From assembly GCA_019722365.1 (NCBI GenBank), contig JADFUC010001000.1:124001-188000 (forward strand): DNA of 64,000 nt, read 5' to 3'. Positions 12,140-23,532 of this stretch are shown piece after piece. This DNA comes from Lithospermum erythrorhizon (Eukaryota; Streptophyta; Magnoliopsida; Boraginales; Boraginaceae). The notes below the pieces were generated by a model. That model searched no databases. It was not told the DNA's origin and saw nothing but the letters and a program-made list of their open reading frames with translations. The stretch's first letter is position 1. Each line of letters starts with the position of its first letter. A program made the position numbers and the translations under genes.

Positions 12140-14015
12140 ATGCAAAACTTGAAGAAATTTTTGGATCACCATCTTCGAAACACCATTGCAATGACCTTCC
12201 AGTTCGCCATTCAGAACTCCCATGAGCTAATCCCAGCAGTGCAACCTTTTTAATCGAACATCCTTGAATGACACAGCTTGACTGCGAGAATCAGAATAGT
12301 CCTTACCTGCCGTTGGACTTTACCATAATTCGGATAATTGACATGCTCTTGTTTTTGCATGCCCGATCTTCATGATTCATCCGAGCACCTTGGAAAACTC
12401 TGACTTTGATTGTTATTGTCAAATTTTCTCTTCTACCTTCCCGTTCCAGTGAGCGACTTCCGCCAGTCTAATTCATTGACCCTCGATGTTTTGGTCAGAA
12501 CATCTTTCATGATTAGCAAATAATCGGGGAGGTTGAATACCTACCGCGCGACTTTAAACTACGCTCGCTAACTTTCCCGGATGATTCATGCAACAAAGAA
12601 CGATTTGCATCGCTTCCCCAGGCTCCTTTAGCCTCGAACTCATCACAAAAGCGAAGTATTACGATACATCAGTTGGGGCCATCTTCCGGCCTTGTCATCT
12701 TCATTGCTTGGCAGGCTCCTCGGAATCTCCGAGAACCTTTCAACACATCGAGCGAGAATTTCTGGCAGGCAATCCACTTTCACATCTTCGTAGAAACTCC
12801 CATGTCGAATCTCACACAATTTTCTCTACACGGATCCTCTCTTTAACCTCTTCTAGAACGTGTCATTCAGTATAGAGTACTGCGACTTATCTTTTGCTAG
12901 CCATTGCTCCCGAACAACCTTCCCGTTAAAATGCCCAGTAGTTAGGTAGCATGTGTCAAGTGACTCACCAAAATTAAATTGATATTCCTAATTTGGAACA
13001 CTTTTCAGCGTTTGTCAATTTCGGAAAGAACCAATTCGACAACTTGGTCCACGTCTTCCGTACCTACACATCCAAGCTGTTCACCATCGGCCAAGATGAG
13101 CAGTCCCGTAATTCGAGAAACATAATTCACCGTACGTCTACGTAAATGCGAGTATGAAAAAGAAGCTGAGAATCTCTTGTCAGGGAATCGATGGAAGCAT
13201 TCACGAGATAAAACCAAAGCCTCGAATAATCGCTCAGCATAGCATGAAGCCAGCGTTAACTGGGGTACTCTTCGTGTGACCCGTTTGCATGACCATTAGC
13301 AAGATTAAATTCTTACACTGCACTCTGTGATCTCATTATTCCGAAAGCATACGTCTCGGTTCTTCCTCTTCACACACTTAATGCGGAACCCGTAAGCGCC
13401 TTGACTTTACGCTGAAACTTGGGTACATGCCAGACGGGGATCGTTCTGACCACCTTAAGTTCAACCTTGTTAGTACCTCTGAGAATTACTAACACGCCGC
13501 CGCCTGCATTGAAACTCTGACTTTTAGGTAAACGAAGCCAACAAATCGGACCTTGCATCTGCATCATCCAACATTTAACATCACAGTTGATAGTTGATTA
13601 ATAATGCTATTGAAATCATTAAGGTGTCTCGCTATGTGTGTCTTTCACGACGTACTTGGGTGAAAACTCGGTTTTTTCATGAGAAGTGCGGCCATTTTGC
13701 GGTTCTCATCTGAGATCTCCTTAAAACGCCAATCCATGCTGGCGGAGATTATCGCCAGCAGCGTTAGCGACTCGTTCCTTGACAAACAAAGATGCGTCGC
13801 GCCCCAGAGACACTGCTGTCGATCCCGTCCATTAAATCGTCAAATGCTTACCGGACCGCCCTAATGGTTTGTTCGACTTCTTTCCGTGCGAATGTCCTCC
13901 ATTCTGCGTCTTCGATATTGAAGATTCATCGTTCTCTACGATAATACTTTGATTCATAAGCTTCCCGGCCATTGTTCTTAAACTACGCCTTAAGCTACGA
14001 CGAGCTACGATACGG
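12140..14015 (-). pseudogene. Degenerate gag between two LTRs
   Basis: The 1.9 kb interior has no pol-like sequence. On the minus strand a possible initiator methionine lies near 13970 (MAGKLMNQS). It is followed by frameshifted pieces reminiscent of a Gypsy-type gag, such as a K.QSFN.. motif (13530-13500) in the place of the usual PKAFNGAR. The longest intact piece is 13217-13005 (70 aa). Family assignment is weak because every piece is broken. On the minus strand, the bases just inside LTR copy 2 read CCGTATCGTAGCTC, which loosely resembles a tRNA-Met primer site. Together with gag this favours minus-strand orientation. It may be a gag-only non-autonomous element or an internally deleted one. 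Confidence 0.5.
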
Positions 14016-14623
14016 TGTTGGGATTTCAGACCTCAAAATTCCTTCGAAGTTTCAAGCAAATCAATAAAGCAGCGAAATTTAAGTGCGAGGAAATAAACAG
14101 AATAACGAATTTTATGAGGATTCATAAAGTATGAAAGGTGCATCCTGTTCTTCTTTGCGAAATCCCTTAATAAACCCGGAAGATGCATTCTGATCGCACC
14201 ACTGGCTATAATCTATGTTGATTATTTTCTTATACCAATCTACGACCACAAAGTCTATAAACTAAGAGAAGCGTCTAAGTTCTTGATAACAAAAAGCATG
14301 TTCTTCCAATAATATTAAAGACCTAATATTGATACATGATGAATTCTAGTGTTGTGTGTGATAAATAAAACTCTAGAAACATCCTACTTTATAGGTAAAA
14401 TTTTCTTTAGTTAGGCTGAATTAGGAAATAATTAGACAAAAAGCCTCCAAATTAGATTATAGCCCCCAGCCTTTCGTAATGCATTGATCCCCATAAATAT
14501 AGCTGCTGTGCAGGTGCAGCCAGAAAAGATACTCGAATACAACTCACCATCGTGACCCCATCGTAACCACCACTCACGATGGAGGTCTGACGATGACAAG
14601 AAAAATGCTTCACTTTTTCAACA
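14016..14623 (-). repeat. LTR copy 2 (5' LTR if the element is minus-strand)
   Basis: This LTR starts TGTTGGGATTTCAG and ends TTTTTCAACA, consistent with TG...CA termini. It pairs with 11487-12139. About 608 bp long, it is somewhat shorter than its partner because of small deletions. No 5-bp target duplication could be matched outside the two ends. Confidence 0.82.
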
Positions 14624-16254
14624 TACTCTTTAGTTACTAATTTTATTTAGTTTCTAAACTAAAGAAAATCAGTTGGGATTTGTAGAAATTCAAGAAAAAG
14701 AAATTGGACATCAAATTTGGGACAATTAAATTATAGTTTGTTGGTTGTCTTGTTTGTTAAAGGGGTTGTTTGATTGATAATAATGGCAGAGGGTTTGGTG
14801 CCTATTACTAGAGAGTACTTAGCTTCTGGTTATCATCTCTGATCGCACAATCATGTACAATGTACATCACCAGTTACAACTCAAAATCTTCCAACTCTTT
14901 CATTCTTTACTCTTCTATGCAGGCTAAATAGATTTAACTTTACAAGATTTGCAGTTTCAAATTTGTTGAGAGTGCATTTCTTAAAAATAAATATTAATAC
15001 AAGCTCAAATGCACATAGTCTGCATGGTTTTCTGAAAGAAAGCACAAGTGACCGCACTGTACAATCGACATCTCTCCTATCAGAAACATCACCTCCAATC
15101 CTCAAAACAAATTTTTCTGAGTTGTACAGGAACCAAAGGCACCCAAAAGTTAATTTTACTTTAAAATCAAATGTTATGCAATGTAGTTAATAGAGAAGGA
15201 TAAATAGATTCTATTCTTATAATTTTCATTGCTCCCAGCAAGGCACTATAGCACTGTATTATCAAATTAAAAGACACGTTTTGTGATAACAAACAGTTTG
15301 GTGTTGATGTATATGATGGAAAAGATGGATCTTATATTCTGTACTTACCTATAAATATATCTGTTATTAAACGCTATAATGGTTATTCTGAATCTTCATT
15401 TTCGTCAAACATCTATTGGTTGCACTGCTGTATATCTTGATGTGCAGGGCTTTTTGGAGTTTACGATTGTTATTATTATTATTGGATGTGTTTTCGGCAT
15501 TAATGCGTGTCTTTGCTTTGTTATGAATGGATACGTAATTTGGAGTATTGCCATTGGATTGAATCCAGCTTAATTTTGTGTGATTGAGGATTTTCTTCCC
15601 GTCTGAAAAAAGAATATTTATTTATTAATGAAGCTATCATGTCCGAAATAAAATGAGGAACTTTGAAGAAAATCTTTCCTTCTTAAATGAGCACTATTGT
15701 TATGGAGATTAAGTTGATTGAAAGATTAATTGAAGGCTGTGATTATGTTCGCGTGCAACGGCTTTGGACTATTTAAGTAGATGGGATGAAGTCTGGTGAA
15801 GCGAAAGAAATCGTTACCGTTTTATTACTTCATAAATACTCATTAGTTGATGTAATTTTGATTTAGTGTGTTTGAGTTCTTTGTTCTCTTAACTCAAACT
15901 ATTTGTATCACCAATGCTTGTGGCTCTGTGGGGCAGTGCGAAGCCAAATATCTGCATTCTTAATCAGCATCGTTGAAATTTGAGAATCACGAAAAGATTG
16001 TAAAAATCGAGGGCTGTTCGGCCCAGACATAGAGCTTTCTTGGGCGTAGAAGTTGGGATCTTTCTCTAATAAGTCACCCGGTTGTGGCCTTTCATCATGG
16101 TCGCAATTTTTGCGGTTATCTCAGGGGCGTAGATGCGGGTGGTATGTTAGGTTAACGGTGCTTGGTGTCGCTTGTTGTTTTGCATGCTTCTTCTTTGTCC
16201 AGAGTGTTTATCAACTCCTATACCAACACTATTACGCTTCATTACTACACTTAC
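14624..16254. other. Intergenic; possible lone first exon at 14785
   Basis: At 14785-14828 an ATG frame reads MAEGLVPITREYLASG before a GT. That resembles a conserved plant N-terminus, but no continuation exon could be placed. The rest of the stretch has no supported gene, and the short open frames at 14963-15190 and 15379-15573 have no family resemblance. Confidence 0.3.
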
Positions 16255-17080
16255 CTTTTTCAACGATGATCAAAGATTTCAACTTTAACTACAAACATTG
16301 AGCTGACAGGCCTATGGTCTGAAAGTGTCATCTCTGCTCTATCGTATGAAAGTTGTCTGATCCCTTTTCCTAGAAATAAGATATGATCACACCTGCAGGG
16401 CATCAAATTTGTTCGTTAATCAAAGTTGTCTACAATGCTTACAGTTCTAAATATTTAGGTAGAATTACGTTACCATGCTGGGGATCTCTTCTTCTCCCCT
16501 TCTTTTGCATTTTCTTCCGCATATCTGTCAGAATTGAATTCATATTTGTAAGTAGATGCAAAGTTTATGATCCCCTCTTTCCACCCATTAAAGACATGTT
16601 CTCGTCGTAGCTCTTCGCATAACTGGTCGCAATTCAAAAGCTCATCCCACTTCTTGCTAGCAACAAGCTTCCTTACTTCCTCATCCACCATGTTTATACG
16701 ATAATTCAAGTCTCCAAACCAGAATATCTGACTGTTAATAATAGTTTGGATGAAAAATCTTTTTAAAAACAATCCACTTCCACAAAAATTTATATAGGCA
16801 AACAAATAACAGCCAAAAAAGTTATCTTTGAAGATATATTTATTGTTTCCCAAATATAGCATTAAATCATTATATATGGAAGACCAAGTACTTACTCATG
16901 ACATGGAATTGTTAGAGGTTGATCATTATCCAAGGCAGATGAGAAATGGGTGCGTCTCAAAATCTCTAACACGTCGCAGTTACGCCTTTCTTGAGCGCCC
17001 TCCTTTTGACCAGAGGACAAATGAGAACAGACGAAGCACAACCGGGTTTGGTAAAGTGACATGCTAACAGAAACAAATCC
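16255..17080 (-). pseudogene. Inositol polyphosphate 5-phosphatase, 3' gene fragment
   Basis: Three consecutive minus-strand exons fit a plant type I inositol polyphosphate 5-phosphatase, which removes the 5-phosphate from inositol phosphates or phosphoinositides. Exon 17080-16896 carries SMSLYQTRLCFVCSHLSSGQ. Exon 16731-16474 carries FWFGDLNYRINM and KEGEKKRSPA. Exon 16392-16255 completes the catalytic motif as PAWCDHIL and has [10 protein letters not shown]. Splice sites are canonical and the phases join correctly. Three things suggest it is dead. The N-terminal exons of the catalytic domain are not visible on either side. The highly conserved Arg of PAWCDRIL is His. An in-frame TGA follows FDHR at 16262-16260. 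It could instead be a divergent gene whose other exons I missed. Confidence 0.82.
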
Positions 17081-17213
17081 CTGTGATAATAGTCAAATGA
17101 TTAGAGAAATGAGAGTTTAAGTACTTTGGGCATGATATAGAGAAATTTCAAAGATATGAGTAATTACTATGGAGACAATTTACATAAGAAGTCTCAAACA
17201 ATTCATGTGCAGG

Positions 17214-18182
17214 TTAATGCCAAGACTTGAGAGAATCTGTTCCCTTTATGCAAATGGAAAGTGGGGAGAGGGGATGAAACAACAAGACAAGGTCCTAAAA
17301 CATTACAGAAAGCTTTTAGAAAATGAGCTTCAGACTGCAGATTCTCATTCACACAGAACAGTCCAATGACTTCATTATATATGGATGACGACCCCTGTGT
17401 TTCGCTTGAGTTACAATGACTTAAAACATAGTATATGATTGCAAAACGTGTGTTTTTCTTAAGTTATCCCTGACAATTTCAATATAAGATGTATACTTTA
17501 GAGTTCTGAAAGTTGTTCTGTTTAGCCTTCAAGGAAGAGGATACCTTATTGCCAACCAATAAATCTTCATCAATGTTTAGTTCCTTTCATTTTCATTTTA
17601 CCTGGAGTAAATATATAGGTGGCATAATGGCTCCATAAGTTACAATAAGTTAAAATAGTGACACATGACTTAATAAGCTTAATAAGATAGCCTTTATAAA
17701 TAAAAAGTTAGTGGTTCTTATCTTGTTACTCAATCCCAAGGATACATCAATACTTTTACTGCATAAATAAAAAGAATACAAAGAAAGCTTTTTTGCTGCA
17801 ATAACTCACCAAACTTGCAGGAAAAATAGAGGAGCAGATAATTCACATCCAATCTTTCTATCCATTTGACAAGAGCAAGTTGTTATCACTCTCAAAAGAG
17901 GCTGATAAGTAAGTACTTTGCACAATCGACATTTCATGAGCCGATTTTCCATTCATCTTTCAATTGTTTGCTCCAGGAATTATGTTTTTATCTGATTACT
18001 AATCTTCCCCTTTCACCTTTTCTATATTTGTTCTGCAAATTCTTTCTTTCTCTGAGATTTTCACATAAGTGTCCATATCTGTATATTTTAATAAACAAAT
18101 GGAAGATCCTACAACATTCAATTCTTGCTCAAATGAGAAATTAGATTGGTCAGAATGCCCAGTGGCAGAGGAACTTGTTCAG
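17214..18182 (+). other. Unidentified exon-like segments
   Basis: Three plus-strand pieces look like spliced exons. The first, about 17214-17340, follows a TGCAG and encodes a stretch like RICSLYANGKWGEGM...KHYRKLLENELQ. The second, 17820-17908, lies between TTGCAG and GTAAGT and encodes HIQSFYPFDKSKLLSLSKEAD. The third, about 18100-18182, ends CAG before GT and encodes NEKLDWSECPVAEELVQ. I do not recognise the protein. A further piece at 18660-18745 (DLHPGLWNEMMIKW) may belong to it. Because no complete model emerges, this is probably a gene remnant. Confidence 0.35.
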
Positions 18183-18749
18183 GTTATAATCACATTACAA
18201 CTAATTCAAGACTGTCGTATGTTAACTGCCCGGCAATGAAGTACTATATATATCATTAATTCTGAATATACTCATATTTACCTAATTAATTACAATATAT
18301 ATATATTACCGTCGACCTTGTATCGACAAACGAGCTAAATCTACTTCCCCAGGTAACGTAGAATAAAATGCAACCCTCTAATTTATAACAACCATCAGTT
18401 AGAAAAATGAGCTAAATTATATAATTAATATCCTTTTTAATTGCAGATATAATGGGAATCATTTTCCATTTTGAAGGCGTCGAACAAATCAACGAAATGA
18501 CCAATGTTCAAAATTTAGCGTAGTCCTTGGCAGAGTATGTATGTCCTTTAATTCAGATTAGACAAACCAATATTCACTTCCAATAAACTAAATACAACTT
18601 CGTCTTCTATAAAGCAGACACTAAAAATATACTTTTATTGTTTATATAAATCGTAGGAAAATGTCGATTTACACCCAGGTTTATGGAATGAAATGATGAT
18701 TAAATGGTAATGTATTGATGGAAAGGCTATTTGGAATCAATTGATAATT

Positions 18750-21700
18750 GTTAAAGGCACAGCAATTAAATCATTCGAGAGTAAGTAGACCAATTCAAAA
18801 TTTAGCTGGCGAGAAATTATACTTTATATATATACACATATGTAATTCTATCACGGGTATTTAACTTTGCTTTTAAGAATACTCTGCATGCACTTTTGCT
18901 ATAAATTCGCCCTACTCGAAGCTATTGAACAACTTAAAGCTTGGTACATTAAAGTTACATTTTTACATTTATATTGTAATCAGAATTTTGACAAAAAATT
19001 CATTAATATCAACAAATAAATTTATAGGTTCGTTACTTATAAGGGTGAAATAGAAAAATTAAACAACGTGCGCAAACGAAAGAGCTTCGTTATTCTGGGA
19101 AAGATGTGACCAGCACATTGCGAAGTTACAACTTCGACTACCGGTAAGCACATCGACTACTCATAAAATTCTTTTGAATTTAAATAAAAACTATAGCTAA
19201 CGACATCGGTTACTAATTTCCTATTTTTTACTTAACCGAGGGTAGAGCTATTAGGTTAGGGGTCTTTGCTGCCCCACAAATACCGATCCCGACAACTCTA
19301 CTACGTTGCGTGTAGAGCTGACAAAGGCAAAGTAAACGATACTGCGAAGAATATGTATGTTTCATCACGTAAAGAAAAGTGATTGCAACTCTCCAAGTAA
19401 CATAGCTCAATCAGAGTATTGCTTTACTTTTCAAGTCAAACATCTACAACAAGTTAACACCTAATTAAGCATTTTATAGATGTGATATGGTAGGCGACCA
19501 AACAAGCAGCGAAGGTAGTAGCCTTTGGAAAAAGTTGGCGAACAATTCTCCGGACAACAAACGGAGGATGTCTCGGCCCGATTGAAATGGTGATCATTTG
19601 AAATTTAATGTTTATATCGTATTTTAGTTCTTTTTCTTTTGGATTTTTCTTTTTCTTCTGATGTAAAAATAAGCGTTCTTGATCAATTTACTATCATAAA
19701 TCATAGGGACAAAAACTAGAACTGGCTTCAATCAAAGCAGGGCTTGAAGACAAAAAATTCTAATGTTTAAGCATGACTTTGGAACAAATTGATTCTGGCG
19801 CCGACTGCGCCCAGCATCTTTTGTGACTCAATTTCTACTTTGCACCTCAACGGCCCAACTTAAAGTCTACAGCAGAAACAAATGAAACCGAGTTACCTAT
19901 TTCTCCTTGAAGCCTTGAGATGGTATTTCAATAAATTCAAGTATATTCCAAACTTGAAATGTATATTTCTTTCCTCTACATAATTACAATATTGGCAAAC
20001 TGGTACTGTCCGAATTTAGATTTGAAACTACATTCTAGTGGTTGTTCAAAAAACTGACTTCATGTAGAATGAAGAATAAAAGCCGCATAAATGGCCTCTT
20101 CACACTTATCGAAAAAGAAAAAGTTTAAAATATAAAATAGACTCACAACCTTTGTAGAAATGTTTCAATGTAAACGTATAAAATATAGGCTTTACAGCTT
20201 TTGTGAAATGTTTAGTAGAAATTTTGTTAAATGTAATGGCTAACATATAAATATTTTGTTACCATAACATTATAAAACTATCAGGCGTTAGTCCCCAGTA
20301 AGAGCCACTTAACTCTTGCCGGCGAATGCGAAACACATTAACTGGTATTATTGTATTATTGGTAATTTTTTATCATAGATTTATAGTGTTAGAGTGAATT
20401 CTGTCGATTGAATAGTCTGGTAAAATCTATTTGGATCGAGACAATAGGGACAATGTTCCTCTACGGACGTTTTGGAAAGTCTACTGAACCTTAAAATAAA
20501 GTCTACCGAATTTTAAATGGCACATCAAAACACACAAATAAAAACCAATTTTTAATTCCTCTTAAATTCCTCGTGACTTATTACAAATCTAGCAGTCTTC
20601 TCAATTTAGTAGTTAAAATTTGTGAAGTCAAAATATTTAATAAATTTTTTAAGGGTTGATTTACTATTTAAATATAACTTGTGAGTCATTTTATATTTTT
20701 ATTTTTATATATAGACCAAATATATTGAAGGGTCCCATATTCCACTTTGAAAGTTTCAACTTTTCCACCGCCCTGCATCACCATTTGTATGGGTACACCT
20801 CAGCTCAATCAATCACTGTAGAGAGAGGGGGCACGTTTGTTCTCCCCCCACCACCAAAGTAGCATTGATTCGACGCCGGCGCGGCCAGGATAGGCTCTCC
20901 TTTTTGGTTGATAATCTCTTCGTTATTCTGCTGAAAATTCCATTGGGATAAATAATGGACTAAACTATGCGTTATCAAGTTCGGTTTGAACGAATGCCGG
21001 ATGACTAGACAAAATAGATCAGATATTTTATTGAGTTGAATAATTATTAAGTTGATTCGGATATTGAATAATTTTTTATTCGAATTCGATTAGGATGCTA
21101 GTCGGCCATGTATTAAGTCGGTTTTTCAGCCAAGTAGAAAGTATTCAACGGATTACGCGGTCAATTTATACATAAAATATTAAAAAACTATAAATAATTT
21201 AGATTTTAACCGATATGAAATTTCAGATATTCAGCAAAATTTATAACCGGTCCCCTTATAGCCCTAGATATAACTAAGGAGAATTGAATGGCAACCATTA
21301 TTTGCCAAAGTCCAATTTCGAGCCCGGATCCCTAGTCAGTGTTCCACTAGTTGATTAGTCTAATTAAGTCAAATTATTAGAACATGCACAAGTGGTCAAT
21401 TTAAACAAAAAGTTTCAAGCTTGAATTTTTTTTCTTTCAAATAATGAACTTCACTATAATATAATAAGTACTCCCTAAATTTTTAAAAAATATATTTTAA
21501 ACTTTGATTAAATGACTTTTCAAATTATAAATTCAAAAAGTTTCTAATGTTTGTTAACAACTTTTTTATCTGTAAATAAACAAACCGGACAATCAATATT
21601 GAAAAAGTATATATTGCTCACATTATCTCATGGCTCATCTATTTTTTATCCGTACCCCGTATATACTAAGAAGAGAGTAAATTGTTCCTATTATTTCATA

Positions 21701-23261
21701 AACGGATAGAATTATTGTTACGATGTTACTTGTAATCTTGCGTCGGAAGCAGGATCAATCGTTATTAGATTTGATGGATTGATCACCGAAATAAAGCAAA
21801 TCTTTCCATTACTTTTTTGTGCATTAATGTCAATGGAAAGCTTTCAGGTTAGTCCATGCACTACAAAGTGCTCAATTCAGCGGCTTAAAAGCCCAAATTA
21901 ACATGAGATGAGCACAGAAAGAAGATGAATACGGGTGGTATGAATTGTCTGCCGTCAGTCGTATCGAATATTATCGCGTGCCCATTTCTGGGCCGAGATT
22001 ACAATTTCCCTCACTTAAATACTCAAATCTCATTGAACCGCATCATATCGAACCGTACCATCAGGTGTGAGATTCTAGAGGTAGCTCTACTTGACCTCCA
22101 AGAAGTGTCTCCTAGTCCTTGGCGTAGCACTTTCTTATAGCACTTAGTTCATGGATTCAGGACAGAAACCCATTTGTGTCTGTTTAGCATAGCCGGAACA
22201 TCAGTTAATTACGTTATTAGGTTGATGGGTAGCGCCATGGCCATGCGGTTTCAACATATTTTATCGCTTCTTCAGCGTCTTCCTTGGAAAAGCTTATAGT
22301 AGGTCACTTTGGTCCCAGGGTAGCAGGTCAAATCGCTTAACACTAGAGTTTTTATTAAATGAATTTTTTAAAAAAAATGCGTCTTGATGATATGGTAGTA
22401 TCAATCAGGTCGTATCGAATCTTTATCATGAAGACATATTATATTACTAATAGGATCAAACTATCCAGAACGCCAGGTTAGTTGACAGTTAATAGATTAG
22501 TTGCTAAGTTAGTTTTAAACTAGTGATGGATATGTAGGACCAAACCTTGTCCATTTAATTTCTTTTTGTGTCCATCCATATTTTATTTATATTACTGACA
22601 CAATGTAAAAAAGGGATTATATTAGAGAAAAGAACTATCAAGTAGTAACATTTGTCATTCGATAACTCATTGGCAGAGCTTGTGACATGTTACATCTCCA
22701 CATGAATTTCATATAACATAATCAAACATTATTGCGAAATTCACTTATTTATATAGTAATGTATTTACCTTATATATTTTAATTGTGTTTTTATTCAAAA
22801 AAAAATAGTAGTAATGTAGTTCTTACATACAGTCTAGTGAATTAAGATATGCATTCAAAACTCAAAGTATCAGTGAAATAATGGCCTGGTAATCTTTAGA
22901 ATTTTGAGCTTATCTAAGAAGTCTTAGATTTGAATTTGAATTTTGTTAGAGGTACCTTTGCAACTAGGTGTCATGCGATAAAGCTTTAAAGAGAATAGCT
23001 GTTCTTTGGAGCTTTATCTCGCAATTATTGATGTAATTTGTAAGCTTACATCATTAAGTAAAAAAAAAAAAAAAACCTCATGCAACATTAATCAACAACG
23101 TTAAATTTATTTGTTTAAAAATCATGTGAACACATCGATGGTAACTCGGGGTTAAGATTGTCTAATCAACTTTGCTACTTCGTTAAAACATATCATTATA
23201 TTACGTAGACTTAAAGCATCCTTCATTTACTACTCCAGTATTTCATACACACATAGACATA
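18750..23261. other. Intergenic, repeat-derived, no gene supported
   Basis: There are no convincing exons. Patches of higher GC (19070-19420, 20280-20340, 21920-22140) contain short open frames without family resemblance and look like decayed transposon DNA. A poly-A run at 23060-23076 follows sequence that may be a retroposed fragment. A minus-strand tRNA-like pair of boxes lies at 21300-21365. Confidence 0.4.
21300..21366 (-). repeat. Possible SINE or tRNA-derived fragment
   Basis: The reverse complement contains ATCAACTAGTGGAAC, then about 15 nt later GGGATCCGGGCTCGAAATTGG, close to the B-box consensus GGTTCGANTCC. It does not fold into a complete tRNA by eye, and no target duplication was found. 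Confidence 0.35.
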
Positions 23262-23532
23262 TAGTTGGATAATGATAAAAAGCAAAGTCTTTGAAAGTAT
23301 CGTGCCAAAACAATTGATAAAGAGTTTGAGTGTTAAATAGTAGCTGGCTAGTCTGCTTAAATGCGGTGTGAGTTCGAATCAAATGGTAGATCTCGTATTG
23401 AAGTGGTTTAAAAAGAGATTTCAGTCACTGTCGATTGGGCGCGTCATGATTCTTTCTAGCTTGTCCACGAGATAGGGGTTTGGAGCCATTCTGATACTTG
23501 ACTTCTGAAATTGTTTTTGTAGTTGGATAATG
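23262..23532 (+). mobile_element. SINE-like insertion with 13-bp target duplication
   Basis: An identical 13-mer, TAGTTGGATAATG, flanks the insert (23262-23274 and 23520-23532). Inside, TAGCTGGCTAGTCTGC and GTGAGTTCGAATCAAATGG look like pol III A and B boxes of a tRNA-derived SINE. The 3' end is T-rich (TTGTTTTT). About 60 bp lie between the left repeat and the A box, more than usual for a SINE, so the 5' part may be a separate fusion or a transduced piece. Confidence 0.6.

Noticed and set aside
19228..19410. 60-codon minus frame in GC-rich patch
   Set aside because: No family resemblance; probably decayed repeat DNA.
21300..21366. Functional tRNA gene
   Set aside because: A and B box-like motifs are present, but acceptor and anticodon stems do not pair by eye; kept only as a SINE-like fragment.
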